Notes: generated by a model from the sequence alone, not told the origin. A stretch of 34,580 nucleotides of DNA from Vulcanimicrobiota bacterium (GCA_021107945.1 JAIORV010000102.1:1-34580), one strand, 5' to 3'. Positions 24,345 through 32,313 are shown, counted from the first letter of the stretch. Numbers and translations: made by a program.

Positions 24345-24350
24345 ACGGAG

Positions 24351-24386
24351 GTCAGATCTGTAGGAGGGACGTCCCCGTCCCGATAA
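24351..24386 (+). repeat. GTAG-headed REP-like palindrome, identical to 20175-20210
   Basis: GTCAGATCTGTAGGAGGGAC onward with the GGGACG-TCCC-CGTCCC stem. It fills the gap between the converging acsE and serine hydrolase genes, and its stem-loop could mark their mRNA ends. Confidence 0.85.
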
Positions 24387-24408
24387 TCGCAAACAATTGA
24401 AATCCACC

Positions 24409-25500
24409 TTACATAAAATCAAATACTTTTTTAGAAATGTTGGCAAAAACTTGTTTCGCCAGGTTCTCGTTCGTGACATTCTTGCTCATCAATATGAGAA
24501 TGTATGGAGCCCCCTTGACAGGATAAATTATTCCGCAGTCGTGCAGTATGCCTGACAATCCCCCCGTTTTATGGGCGCATTCCACACCATTAGGCAGGTA
24601 TTTCGGAATCATATCTTTTCTCTTTTGATCCTTGAGGATAATTAGCATCTTTGCCCGAACCTTACCATCGATCTTTTCTTCCTCGTATAGTTCTTTAAGA
24701 ATAAAAAACATATCCTGCGGTGTGGTGTAATTGTCCTTTCCCCTGTCGATCTCTTCAAATGCATATATTTTCCTGCGCAGTGTCGTGTCTTTCATTCCAT
24801 GCTCTTTTGTAGATTTTTCGATTTCCTCCATTCCCGCAAGTTCAATCAACATATCCGTTGCGGTATTATCGGAGTCTATAATCATAAGCTCAATTAGTTT
24901 TGAGACTTTCCATTTAGAACCTGCTTTCCTGTTCTTCAAGACACCGGAACCGCCTACTTTGTGGGAATTCTTCAACACTACAACATCATCTTCCGTTATT
25001 TTTCCATCCCGTATTTGATTATAGACCTCCAGCATTATAGGAATTTTAATCAGGCTTGCAGATTCAAATACCTCGCCGGCATTTATCTCAATTCTTTCGC
25101 CTGTCCCCGTCTTGTATAAGACCAGCCCGACTTTGCCGGGGAATTTTTTTATTCTTTTCTCTAATTCTTTCTTAAGTTGTTTCATTTTTATTTTTCGTTT
25201 TTCAAGCTTTTGGGATTCATTATTAGCCCTTTTTGCCACAAAAGGATCGTTGTTGTGCGCGTCCTCTTCATCCGTCCTCTTTTTTTCTGTCCGGGAAGGA
25301 GTTGTCGTATTATGAGAACTTGAACTGCCGGCTAACCCCGTGGCATTGTTTAATATCTCTTCAGGACCGATAAGCCTGCCCTGCCTCCAGGGTTTTGATA
25401 ATATGAATAAAGCAAACGAAATCGCAATAACAAGAATGACATAAACCAGAGCTTTATACCTTCCATCGGGCAATTTCGTCTCTTCAGATTTGTTTTTCAT
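24409..25500 (-). CDS. Membrane-anchored class A beta-lactamase-like serine hydrolase
   Basis: 363 aa. An N-terminal TM helix (~17-36) is followed by a polar linker (40-100, Ser/Thr then Lys/Glu rich), and a penicillin-binding/beta-lactamase fold domain from about 115. The three hallmark motifs are present: S149-L-I-K152 (nucleophile and Lys), S210-D211-N212 and K311-T312-G313. A clear ExxxN omega-loop is not evident (the region reads YAFEEIDRGKDNYTTPQD), so beta-lactam hydrolysis is uncertain. A peptidoglycan-related peptidase or esterase outside the membrane is as likely. It lies 59 bases downstream of the NusG-II gene on the same strand, suggesting one transcript. Confidence 0.85.
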   Translation of the reverse strand: MKNKSEETKLPDGRYKALVYVILVIAISFALFILSKPWRQGRLIGPEEILNNATGLAGSSSSHNTTTPSRTEKKRTDEEDAHNNDPFVAKRANNESQKLEKRKIKMKQLKKELEKRIKKFPGKVGLVLYKTGTGERIEINAGEVFESASLIKIPIMLEVYNQIRDGKITEDDVVVLKNSHKVGGSGVLKNRKAGSKWKVSKLIELMIIDSDNTATDMLIELAGMEEIEKSTKEHGMKDTTLRRKIYAFEEIDRGKDNYTTPQDMFFILKELYEEEKIDGKVRAKMLIILKDQKRKDMIPKYLPNGVECAHKTGGLSGILHDCGIIYPVKGAPYILILMSKNVTNENLAKQVFANISKKVFDFM

Positions 25501-25559
25501 ATAAGAAACCTTTCTAACTTGACAGATTATTATAATCTTGCAATTTTATCCATGTCCTG

Positions 25560-25949
25560 TTACCTGGATATAGCGTCCACTTCTCTGTCCTTCCCGGGTT
25601 TTTCCTCTATTATTATAAATATTTTTGAAGGAAGGCATACGATATATTCTCCAGGCTCGTCAATGGGTCCCATTCTTGTGCACCATTTATCGGGACATGT
25701 TGATTCTATAATCCTGACACGTCCATCGTTTACTTTTACCTTTACCGTGCCGCATTTTGTTTTAACATCGAACTTTGCACATTGAAGGGAATATACCTTT
25801 TTCCTGCCGTCCGCATATATAACAAGGCTCTTGCTTTCAACTTTTTTATGAAGAAAGATAAACGACAATATTATGCCGATGATTGATAGAAGGATTATAA
25901 TTATATCATATTTCCTGAGTCCCAACGGTGATTTATCTCTTTCATGCAA
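25560..25949 (-). CDS. NusG domain II-containing membrane protein
   Basis: 129 aa with a TM helix (about 14-33) and a C-terminal NusG_II domain. The domain is recognised by CPDKWCTRMGPIDEPGEYIV followed by CLPSKIFIII, matching the family's C-P-D-x2-C ... G-x-I ... G-x2-I-x-C-L-P pattern; the Cys residues may form a disulfide. Despite the name it is not a transcription factor; it resembles extracytoplasmic proteins often encoded near Rnf or ApbE-type genes in anaerobes, a link not seen here. Start is TTG at 25949; an ATG nearby is out of frame. Followed by the serine hydrolase gene. Confidence 0.85.
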   Translation of the reverse strand: MHERDKSPLGLRKYDIIIILLSIIGIILSFIFLHKKVESKSLVIYADGRKKVYSLQCAKFDVKTKCGTVKVKVNDGRVRIIESTCPDKWCTRMGPIDEPGEYIVCLPSKIFIIIEEKPGKDREVDAISR

Positions 25950-26419
25950 AAGTCCTGGATCTCCATCTTGCTTAAGACCTTTGGATTCATCTGATTTAGT
26001 ATTTGTTTTTCTATCTCAAACAAATATGCCCTTCCCTTTTGTTTATAATTTAGCAGTTTGTCATTGCAGGGAGGCGAGAAGCAAGAAATGAGGACTTCCA
26101 TTTCCCATCTCCCTTTTCCCATCTCCCTTTTCCCACTTCCCGTATTGGCAGGGTTTCTAATGCTGAAATTGAATTTGTTAACAGGGAGAGGTTCGTTGTA
26201 ATTATTCACCGCAAATAGATTTTACAAACTATATTTAACCAAATTAGTTTTGCCGTCAGAGATACATTTTACAATCGGAAATACGACCGTTGGTCTATAA
26301 ATCCCTTGAACCCTCTGTGGTCTCTGTGGTCTTTGCGGTGAAAAAAATGCGAAATAATCCCGGAGTTTCAATGTATTTATAAAAGGGGAGCATATTGTAT
26401 CTCAGAAGGAGGCAGAAAT
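25950..26419. other. 470-base intergenic region: repeats and serpin leader
   Basis: A minus-strand open frame (26209-25901) crosses it and overlaps the NusG-II start by 49 bases. Its front half is repeat sequence, so I do not call it a gene, though the last ~55 codons look less repeat-like. Repeats: GGCGAGAAGCAAGAAATGAGG (26073-26093, split here only as a description) leading into TTTCCCATCTCCC units (26101-26142), then the inverted-repeat element 26198-26346. The last 70 bases form the serpin leader with GGAGG. Confidence 0.6.
26198..26346. mobile_element. MITE-like element with TTCACCGCAAA terminal inverted repeats
   Basis: TTCACCGCAAA (26205-26215) and TTTGCGGTGAA (26332-26342) are exact 11-bp inverted termini around ~116 bases. 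The left end is preceded by the shared GTAATTATTCA (26198-26208). The right arm also carries CTCTGTGGTCTCTGTGGTC, relating it to the CACCGCAGAG hairpin family. No coding capacity. Confidence 0.6.
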
Positions 26420-27640
26420 ATGAAAAGGTTAATCACTCTTATACTTGTTTTGTCGTTTATTATTGTGGGAATATCGTCGCCTGCTTTGGCGGAATCAAAG
26501 GATGTGAAAGCTGTTGTGAAAGGAAATAACGAATTTGCTGTCGCTATTTACAAAAAACTCTGCTCCGGGAAGAAGGGAAACCTTTTTCTGTCACCATACA
26601 GCATTTCAACTGCGTTGGCGATGACATACGGCGGCGCGAGGGGAAATACGGAAATACAAATGGCAAAAGTACTCCATTTCACACTTCCACAAAACAAACT
26701 CCACCCGGCATATGGAAGCTTGATACATGGTCTTAATGAAAGGGGAAAAAAGGGAGATTACAAGTTAACCGTTGCAAACAGATTATGGGCGCAGGAAGGA
26801 TACAAGTTCCTGAATTCCTTTTTGGTGTTGACTGAAAAATATTACGGGGCCGGGCTTCAATTACTTGACTTTCAAAATGCTCTGGAAAAATCACGAGTCA
26901 CAATCAACACCTGGATTGAGAAAAAGACAAACGGAAAGATTGTGGATCTTATAAAGCGCGGAGCGGTAAATAAGATGACCAGGTTGGTTTTAACCAATGC
27001 CATATATTTTAAAGGTGAATGGCAGGACAAATTCATGAAAGAAGCTACAACAAAAGCTGATTTCCATGTTTCCGCCAAGAATAAGATAAAAGTCAATATG
27101 ATGAGAAAGGTAGAGCATTTCAAATTTGCGAAATGCAAGGGGTTCAAGGTTGTTGAAATGCCATATAAGGGAAGGGATATTTCGATGATAGTCTTTCTCC
27201 CCGACAAAATTGACGGCATCAATTCCCTTGAGAAGTCGATGAATGCGGGAAATCTCGATAAATGGATTTCCAAACTGAAATATGAGCGTCTAAGGTTGTC
27301 ATTTCCAAAATTCAAAGTTACATCCAGTTTTCTGCTTGGAAAAGCTTTAAAAGGGATGGGAATGCTCCTGCCGTTTTCCGGAGATGCAGATTTCTCCGGC
27401 ATGACAAAACAGGAAACAGTTTTTATCTCCGAGGTCATTCACAAGACTTTCGTCAAAGTTGACGAAGCCGGCACAGAAGCCGCCGCCGCAACTGCCGTTA
27501 TTATGGCAGGATCCGCCGCGCCCTCAAAGGAGCCTGAGGTGTTTAACGTCAATCGTCCATTTGTTTTCATGATAAGAGATAATAAGTCGGGAAGCATACT
27601 TTTTATGGGAAGAGTGATGAAACCCGATCCGGCGAAATAA
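26420..27640 (+). CDS. Secreted serpin (serine protease inhibitor)
   Basis: Suicide inhibitor of serine or cysteine proteases. The 406-aa protein starts with a classical signal peptide (MKR, hydrophobic core, cleavage after ALA near residue 24). Serpin blocks follow: NLFLSPYSISTALAMTYGGA, TINTWIEKKTNGKIVDLI, LVLTNAIYFKGEW, VVEMPYKG and near the end NRPFVFMIRD with ILFMGRV. The hinge VDEAGTEAAAATAVI (about 347-361) has small residues at P12-P9, as inhibitory serpins require. Counting from Gly351 as P15 puts P1 at Ser365 (MAGS-AAP), hinting at a protease that cuts after small residues. Strong ribosome binding site (AAGGAGG). Flanked by repeats and convergent with the PilZ gene. Confidence 0.95.
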   Translation: MKRLITLILVLSFIIVGISSPALAESKDVKAVVKGNNEFAVAIYKKLCSGKKGNLFLSPYSISTALAMTYGGARGNTEIQMAKVLHFTLPQNKLHPAYGSLIHGLNERGKKGDYKLTVANRLWAQEGYKFLNSFLVLTEKYYGAGLQLLDFQNALEKSRVTINTWIEKKTNGKIVDLIKRGAVNKMTRLVLTNAIYFKGEWQDKFMKEATTKADFHVSAKNKIKVNMMRKVEHFKFAKCKGFKVVEMPYKGRDISMIVFLPDKIDGINSLEKSMNAGNLDKWISKLKYERLRLSFPKFKVTSSFLLGKALKGMGMLLPFSGDADFSGMTKQETVFISEVIHKTFVKVDEAGTEAAAATAVIMAGSAAPSKEPEVFNVNRPFVFMIRDNKSGSILFMGRVMKPDPAK

Positions 27641-27677
27641 ACGGAGTAAAGGATAATGAATCCCATTTGAATTAAAG

Positions 27678-27727
27678 TAACTATTCTGAACCCACACTGC
27701 AGGAGAGGCTTCCAACCTCGATTCGCG
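27678..27727 (+). repeat. REP-like palindrome, diverged copy of 5695-5765
   Basis: TATTCTGAACCCACACTGCA followed by GGAGAGGCTTCCAACCTCGA and TTCGCGGC. The header is GCAG instead of GTAG and the stem has one C-A mismatch, so this looks like a decayed copy. It lies between the convergent serpin and PilZ genes. Confidence 0.55.
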
Positions 27728-27735
27728 GCTCAATT

Positions 27736-28608
27736 TCAGAGATAATTCTGCTCTGATCTCCTTTTTCTTGTTGTATCGAAAATTTCTAAAGGCAGTTCTT
27801 TTATTATCTTCTGATCAAGTTCACCTGATATTGCCTTGTCAATGTATATATTTATCCTGCCTTGATCTTCTTCTCTTATATCTATGAATTGAATTCCCGC
27901 AAGAAACTGTCCGTATGATGTCTCTTTCTGCCATGCAATTCTTGATGCTAAATAAATTGGTGTCTCATCGAAATCCAGCATGATCTTCATATTGATCTTT
28001 TTGTCGAATGGAAGGGGAAATGGATTGGAAATACGCATGCCCTGAGCGCTTAAATCAAGGGTCAATGTATGGAATTTGTCCGTCTTTGCCTCGATTTCCA
28101 TTTCAACGGGCAATACCCGATTCAGACGATATGATCTGCGTTTCCCTTCCTGCGTGTGAACGCTCATGAATTCATCAATTGATTTGACAGTTTTTTCCGG
28201 AGGATTAAGAAATTGGATGCCAATTATGTTTGTGCCGCCAAACATTTTCTTTTTCCATACGCCCCTGACATCAGTGTCAAGAGGATCTTCCACATCAAGA
28301 GTTAGATTAATATGAAACTTGCAGTCAACGGGTAAGTCCAGATCCGTTGTTATTTTCATGCCGCCCTTTGATATGTCAACAATGTAAAAGTATATCGGTA
28401 CAACATCAAGTCCTTCGCCAATCAGACCACTGAATATTTTATTAAGCTTTAAAGCTTTACGTACCGACTTGCGACGTTCCTGCGTAACCTCTCCACTCGA
28501 ATCCCGGACTACCGCCGGAGCTTTCCCGGATTCTGACTCTTCAGGTCTAACTTCTTTCTGGGTAATACCAATTATAGGAGAATTTTTCTGGATTATCTCT
28601 TCTGACAT
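27736..28608 (-). CDS. Tandem PilZ-domain protein (cyclic-di-GMP receptor)
   Basis: 290 aa with two PilZ domains, each carrying both c-di-GMP-binding motifs. Domain 1: R46-KSV-R50 and D78-IS-KG-G83. Domain 2: R157-RSY-R161 and D185-LS-AQ-G190. Each is followed by the beta-barrel strands ending in IIGIQFLNPP and LAGIQFID. The first 40 residues are a polar, probably flexible leader. No membrane segment or output domain, so it presumably acts by binding a partner (motility, secretion or polysaccharide machinery), none of which is encoded nearby. GAGGTG lies just upstream of the ATG. Monocistronic as far as the window shows. Confidence 0.92.
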   Translation of the reverse strand: MSEEIIQKNSPIIGITQKEVRPEESESGKAPAVVRDSSGEVTQERRKSVRKALKLNKIFSGLIGEGLDVVPIYFYIVDISKGGMKITTDLDLPVDCKFHINLTLDVEDPLDTDVRGVWKKKMFGGTNIIGIQFLNPPEKTVKSIDEFMSVHTQEGKRRSYRLNRVLPVEMEIEAKTDKFHTLTLDLSAQGMRISNPFPLPFDKKINMKIMLDFDETPIYLASRIAWQKETSYGQFLAGIQFIDIREEDQGRINIYIDKAISGELDQKIIKELPLEIFDTTRKRRSEQNYL

Positions 28609-28784
28609 GGGAACACCTCTTGAAATTAATGACTTTATTTATCTTTGATATTCATCAGCAAAATCCTTTCCCGATAGGGAAATTAGGAATTTTACCTCTG
28701 AGGAAATTAGGAAATCAGGAAAACGGAATATGGATAGCGGATCGCGCAGGACTGATGTTTTTTTTTACAAAGAATTTCAGAGAA

Positions 28785-28834
28785 TTGATAAAGTAGCCCG
28801 AATCTGTAGGAGGGATGTCCTCATCCCGATAAAC
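28785..28834 (+). repeat. GTAG-headed REP-like palindrome, near-identical to 9641-9690
   Basis: CCCGAATCTGTAGGAGGGAT onward, with stem GGGATG-TCCT-CATCCC. Compared with the 20175 and 24351 copies (GGGACG/CGTCCC) both sides of one base pair have changed together. Confidence 0.8.
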
Positions 28835-28850
28835 GAAGGCAGAATCTCTG

Positions 28851-28873
28851 GTAGCGGAGGTTTTCAAACCTCC
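28851..28873 (+). repeat. GTAG-headed palindrome with GGAGGTTT arms
   Basis: GTAGC followed by GGAGGTTT-TC-AAACCTCC, a perfect 8-bp stem. A related inverted form (GTAACGGAGG header on the minus strand) is at 20081-20113, in both places next to CATGAG and the CCCCCGG unit. Confidence 0.7.
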
Positions 28874-29128
28874 CATGAGAATAACCCCCGGGATTTATCC
28901 GGAGGAAGAAGGGAATACACACAACCCTCGCTGCTTCAGACGCTTCAGCGTCTTCCCGGAAGGAAAACAGAGATCTCGCCTCTCAATTCCCACTTCCCAC
29001 TTCTCATAATACCGATACCACCGAACCCAGCGGTTAATTATTGCTCTGGCATGAAATAATAATCGCATATATTTCATCTATAATAAGTATGAGGTAAAAA
29101 GAAGGTGAATATATGTAATTAGAGTTTG

Positions 29129-29157
29129 TTTACCATGGGAAGAAAATTTGTTATAAT
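29129..29157 (+). promoter_or_regulatory. Sigma70-type promoter of the second kinase gene
   Basis: TTTACC (29129-29134) and a perfect TATAAT (29152-29157) are separated by exactly 17 bases. Transcription would start near 29163, leaving only about 10-16 bases before the TTG start, which contain GGGA. Confidence 0.55.
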
Positions 29158-29172
29158 GGGGAAAAGGGATGA

Positions 29173-31128
29173 TTGGAATTGAAACAGGCGCAAAAACATG
29201 ACATAGACGAGGTTATTCTGGAGAAATACAAGATCCTCGACTTCCTCGGAGAGGGCGGGCTTGCCTATAATTACCTGGCAAGAATGCTGAAGCCTCCTTA
29301 TATCAGAGTTGTTATAAAGCAGACCAAGCGAAAACAAGAGTTGGATGGGGAGATTTCCGAAGATCGCTTTCAGATGGAAAGGGAATACAGACTCCTCTCA
29401 GAGTTAGATCACCCGGGAATACCAAGAGTTTTTGAAATGTTTGAAATCGATAATATCCTGTATTTTGCCAGAGAATATCGTGAGGGCACGCTATTCACCG
29501 ATCTTATAGAAGAGGGAATGAAACCTGCCGCTATTGAGAGCGCCGCCTGGCATATTCTGAATCTGCTTGATTATCTTCACGACAGGGGAATTGTTTATCG
29601 CGACCTGAAACCCTCAAATTTTCTCCTGGATAACGATGACAGGGTTTTCCTTTTTGATTTTGGAACGGCAAGGTTTCACAAGCCCGGCAAGGAGAAGGAC
29701 ACAATAGCACTTGGGACTCCAGGCTTCGCCGCGCCGGAGCAATATGGAGCAAGGCAGACGAAAACAACCGCGGATATATATAGCTTTGGGGCAGTTCTTT
29801 ATTATATGATAACAGGCGATAACCCGGAGAAGAGACCTTTTGAAATCGGGAGCGAAAAAAATCTTGAACAGAAGATTTCTGAACTCCATTTAAGGTCTGT
29901 ATTGAAAAAATGCCTTGAGCTTGATCCTGAAAAAAGATACAACAGCATATACCAGTTACGCACGGGGCTGAAAAACAATAAAACTCTCGGAAAACCTCGT
30001 TTGGTTTATATGAATGTATGGAGTGGCAACAAACAAAGGTTTGGCTTCAGTAGGTTGAAAATTAAATCGAGTGCCGTATTGGTTCTGTTTGCACTTTTCC
30101 TGCTTTTCTGGCCTATCCTGTCGGAATTCACAAAAAAAACCCCGTCGAAGATCCCGCCTCCTGATTCACAATATTCCCAAGAGAAGTTAAAAGATGCTGA
30201 CAAATTAGTAAGCATGGGAGTTGAATATGCCAATAAACATCAGTGGGATAAAGCGTTAAAATATTTTGAAATGGCGGCGGAAAAAGATCCAAAATCAGCC
30301 AATGTCAGGTACAAACGCGGAGTCGCCCTCTATTATACAGGGAATTTCCAAAAGGCAATCAAGGATTTTGATTTTGTCATAGAAAAAAGCCCCGGGTTTG
30401 AATGGGCTTATGCATACAGGGGTTTGTGCAAGGATAACCTGGGAGAAATGGAGTCAGCGATTTCAGACCTTGATAATGCGTTGAAAATTAAAAGCTGGCC
30501 CAATGGATATATGTTCAGGGGTATAGTCTATTCTCACATGGAAGAATATGAAAAGGCGATAGCAGATCTCGAATATGCAAAGAAGCTTGAACCAAAGCTT
30601 GAAGCGGCATATTCCAACCTTGCTCTTGTTTATTTATATATGGGTGAATATGAAAAAGCCCGGAAAAACATTGACACATCAATCAATCTTGCCCCAAGGT
30701 TTCATTTTAACTATATGCTCAGGGGTTGGCTCGATATCTTCGAGGGTAAGGAAAAAGAAGCGGTCGCCGAGTTGGAGCAGGCGCTTTACCTCAAGGATAA
30801 TTATTCCGATCCACATTGCGCCCTGGGTTTCCTTGCAATGGCGAAAGGTGAGGAAGTAACGGGATTATATCACCTGAACAAGGCGATTTCCAGGTGTCCG
30901 GAAAATTCCGATCCCTACTACGTCAAGGCTTTGTATTACCATGAACGAGGTGACAAGGACAAGGTTTCTCAAGATATCCAAAGAGCTGTTTCACTGGATA
31001 AAAATCAGGCAGGGAAGCTGTGGTTTGAATCGGCGGCAAAACATGCAAAATGGGAGCCGGCAAGAAAAACCGCAAGAGAAATAGTCAAGCTTATTAATCA
31101 AAATAATAATACTAAAAAGACATTTTAA
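29173..31128 (+). CDS. Ser/Thr protein kinase - TM - TPR protein
   Basis: Second Hanks-type kinase, 651 aa. No ATG precedes the kinase fold, so the start is TTG at 29173 (or TTG 29179). Kinase domain about 19-285: LGEGGLAYNYLA loop, VVIK with Lys49, Y142-R-D144-L-K-P-S-N149 (HRD has become YRD), FDFGTA (Asp162) and GTPGFAAPEQYG. Catalytic Lys, Asp and Asn are kept. A TM helix (~300-319) is followed by about eight TPR units (~340-620), probably outside the membrane. It shares this plan with the kinase at 10422 but lacks the zinc ribbon and long linker. The stop is directly followed by the MFS start codon (0-base gap), so the two are translated as a unit. Confidence 0.9.
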   Translation: MELKQAQKHDIDEVILEKYKILDFLGEGGLAYNYLARMLKPPYIRVVIKQTKRKQELDGEISEDRFQMEREYRLLSELDHPGIPRVFEMFEIDNILYFAREYREGTLFTDLIEEGMKPAAIESAAWHILNLLDYLHDRGIVYRDLKPSNFLLDNDDRVFLFDFGTARFHKPGKEKDTIALGTPGFAAPEQYGARQTKTTADIYSFGAVLYYMITGDNPEKRPFEIGSEKNLEQKISELHLRSVLKKCLELDPEKRYNSIYQLRTGLKNNKTLGKPRLVYMNVWSGNKQRFGFSRLKIKSSAVLVLFALFLLFWPILSEFTKKTPSKIPPPDSQYSQEKLKDADKLVSMGVEYANKHQWDKALKYFEMAAEKDPKSANVRYKRGVALYYTGNFQKAIKDFDFVIEKSPGFEWAYAYRGLCKDNLGEMESAISDLDNALKIKSWPNGYMFRGIVYSHMEEYEKAIADLEYAKKLEPKLEAAYSNLALVYLYMGEYEKARKNIDTSINLAPRFHFNYMLRGWLDIFEGKEKEAVAELEQALYLKDNYSDPHCALGFLAMAKGEEVTGLYHLNKAISRCPENSDPYYVKALYYHERGDKDKVSQDIQRAVSLDKNQAGKLWFESAAKHAKWEPARKTAREIVKLINQNNNTKKTF

Positions 31129-32313
31129 ATGAAGAATAAAAACAACTCTCTTTTTTCATCAATATATATTCTTGTAGGTGTAGCCAATTTTTTTATTATG
31201 ACAGGAAGTCAGATGATTAATATTCTCTATCCCCTGAAGCTTCAGGATATGGGGAAAGACGATACGCAGATTGGGTACATTATGGGGATTTTTGCTGTTG
31301 CGGGATTCATTTCAAGGTTCGTTGCAGGGCACAGGATTGACAAAATGGGCAGGCTTTTTTTTATCAGGCTGGGAGCGTCACTTTTAGTTTTATGTGCGTT
31401 TCTATACTCAATGCCCATTACAAATGATTTCTATATAATGTTTATCAGGATTATTCACGGATTTGCCTGGGGAATATATTTCGTTGCAATTTTTACCTGG
31501 ATCGCGGATTATGCGCCTGAAGGCAGGATGGCGGAAGCAATAGGGATTTTTGGAATCTCCGGACTTCTGACAATAGCATCTGGCCCCTACCTGGGTGAGT
31601 TAGTTCTAAGACATACATCGAATAACTTCGTGATACTGTTTATGTCAGCATCTGTAGTAGTATTGACGGGAATTATTCTCTATGACAGGGTTAAAGATAT
31701 AAATGCGGGGGAAGCTGTTAAGCTGGACGGAGGCATGAAAGAGGTTCTTAAAAACAGAAAAATCTATCCGGCTCTTTTCATATCTATCTTGTTTGGTCTC
31801 GGTATATCTCTCATATATACTTTCATGGCTCCATTCGCCAGGGAGGTCAAAATCGGGACTGTTGCACCTTTCTTTACAGCATATACAGTTGGGGCTATAA
31901 TCTTCAGACTCTTTTCAGGAAAAATTTCCGACATGAAGGGAAGAGCCTCGATGATAATTCCCGCTCTTCTTCTTATTTCAATTACCCAGTCATATTTATT
32001 CAGAATGGACAGTGTCACATCATCAATCATAATGGGCTTCCTGCTGGGAAACGCTCATGGCATGAGCTACCCGGCATTAAATGCATTTATATTTGACATT
32101 GTGGGAAAGGAGCGGCGAGGCGCAGGAATGGGACTTTTTACCGCATCAGTTGATATCGGGTACTTTATCGGTTGTTTTCTTTTTGGATATATCGCCGATT
32201 GCGGCGGGTTCGGATATATGTATTCGGTATCATCAATTGTAATAATGTCGGGGCTTCTTATATTCATGATCTGGGTAGAAATGATGAGAAAGGATGTTTC
32301 CCGGGACCATTGA
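31129..32313 (+). CDS. MFS transporter
   Basis: Major facilitator superfamily permease, 394 aa with about 12 hydrophobic helices; substrate unknown. The loop between helices 2 and 3 reads GHRIDKMGR, the MFS motif A, and a weaker counterpart (SGKISDMKGR) follows helix 8, showing the two-fold repeat. The ATG begins at the base after the kinase stop codon, so expression is tied to the kinase; the transporter could be a kinase target, which is inference. Drug or metabolite efflux is the usual role for this size class. Confidence 0.9.
   Translation: MKNKNNSLFSSIYILVGVANFFIMTGSQMINILYPLKLQDMGKDDTQIGYIMGIFAVAGFISRFVAGHRIDKMGRLFFIRLGASLLVLCAFLYSMPITNDFYIMFIRIIHGFAWGIYFVAIFTWIADYAPEGRMAEAIGIFGISGLLTIASGPYLGELVLRHTSNNFVILFMSASVVVLTGIILYDRVKDINAGEAVKLDGGMKEVLKNRKIYPALFISILFGLGISLIYTFMAPFAREVKIGTVAPFFTAYTVGAIIFRLFSGKISDMKGRASMIIPALLLISITQSYLFRMDSVTSSIIMGFLLGNAHGMSYPALNAFIFDIVGKERRGAGMGLFTASVDIGYFIGCFLFGYIADCGGFGYMYSVSSIVIMSGLLIFMIWVEMMRKDVSRDH

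Larger units (their letters stand above)
28609..29172. other. 564-base intergenic region with repeat cluster and kinase promoter
   Basis: Divergent spacer between the PilZ and kinase genes. An open frame of 109 codons (28730-29059) is repeat-derived and not called. Contents: GAAATTAGGAA direct repeats (28679-28713); GTAG-headed palindrome (28785-28834); a second GTAG unit with GGAGGTTT-TC-AAACCTCC (28851-28873); CATGAGAATAACCCCCGG (28873-28890); GACGCT-TC-AGCGTC palindrome (28940-28953); TTCCCACTTCCCACTTCTCA (28987-29006). The last ~150 bases are AT-rich and hold the promoter. Confidence 0.75.

Noticed and set aside
25901-26209. 102-codon minus-strand frame overlapping the NusG-II start
   Set aside because: Its N-terminal half is encoded by TTTCCCATCTCCC repeats. 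The C-terminal ~55 codons look more protein-like, but no start with a ribosome binding site is visible.
28730-29059. 109-codon open frame between the PilZ and kinase genes
   Set aside because: It is composed of repeat units (two GTAG palindromes, CCCCCGG unit, TTCCCACTTCCC) and has no ribosome binding site.
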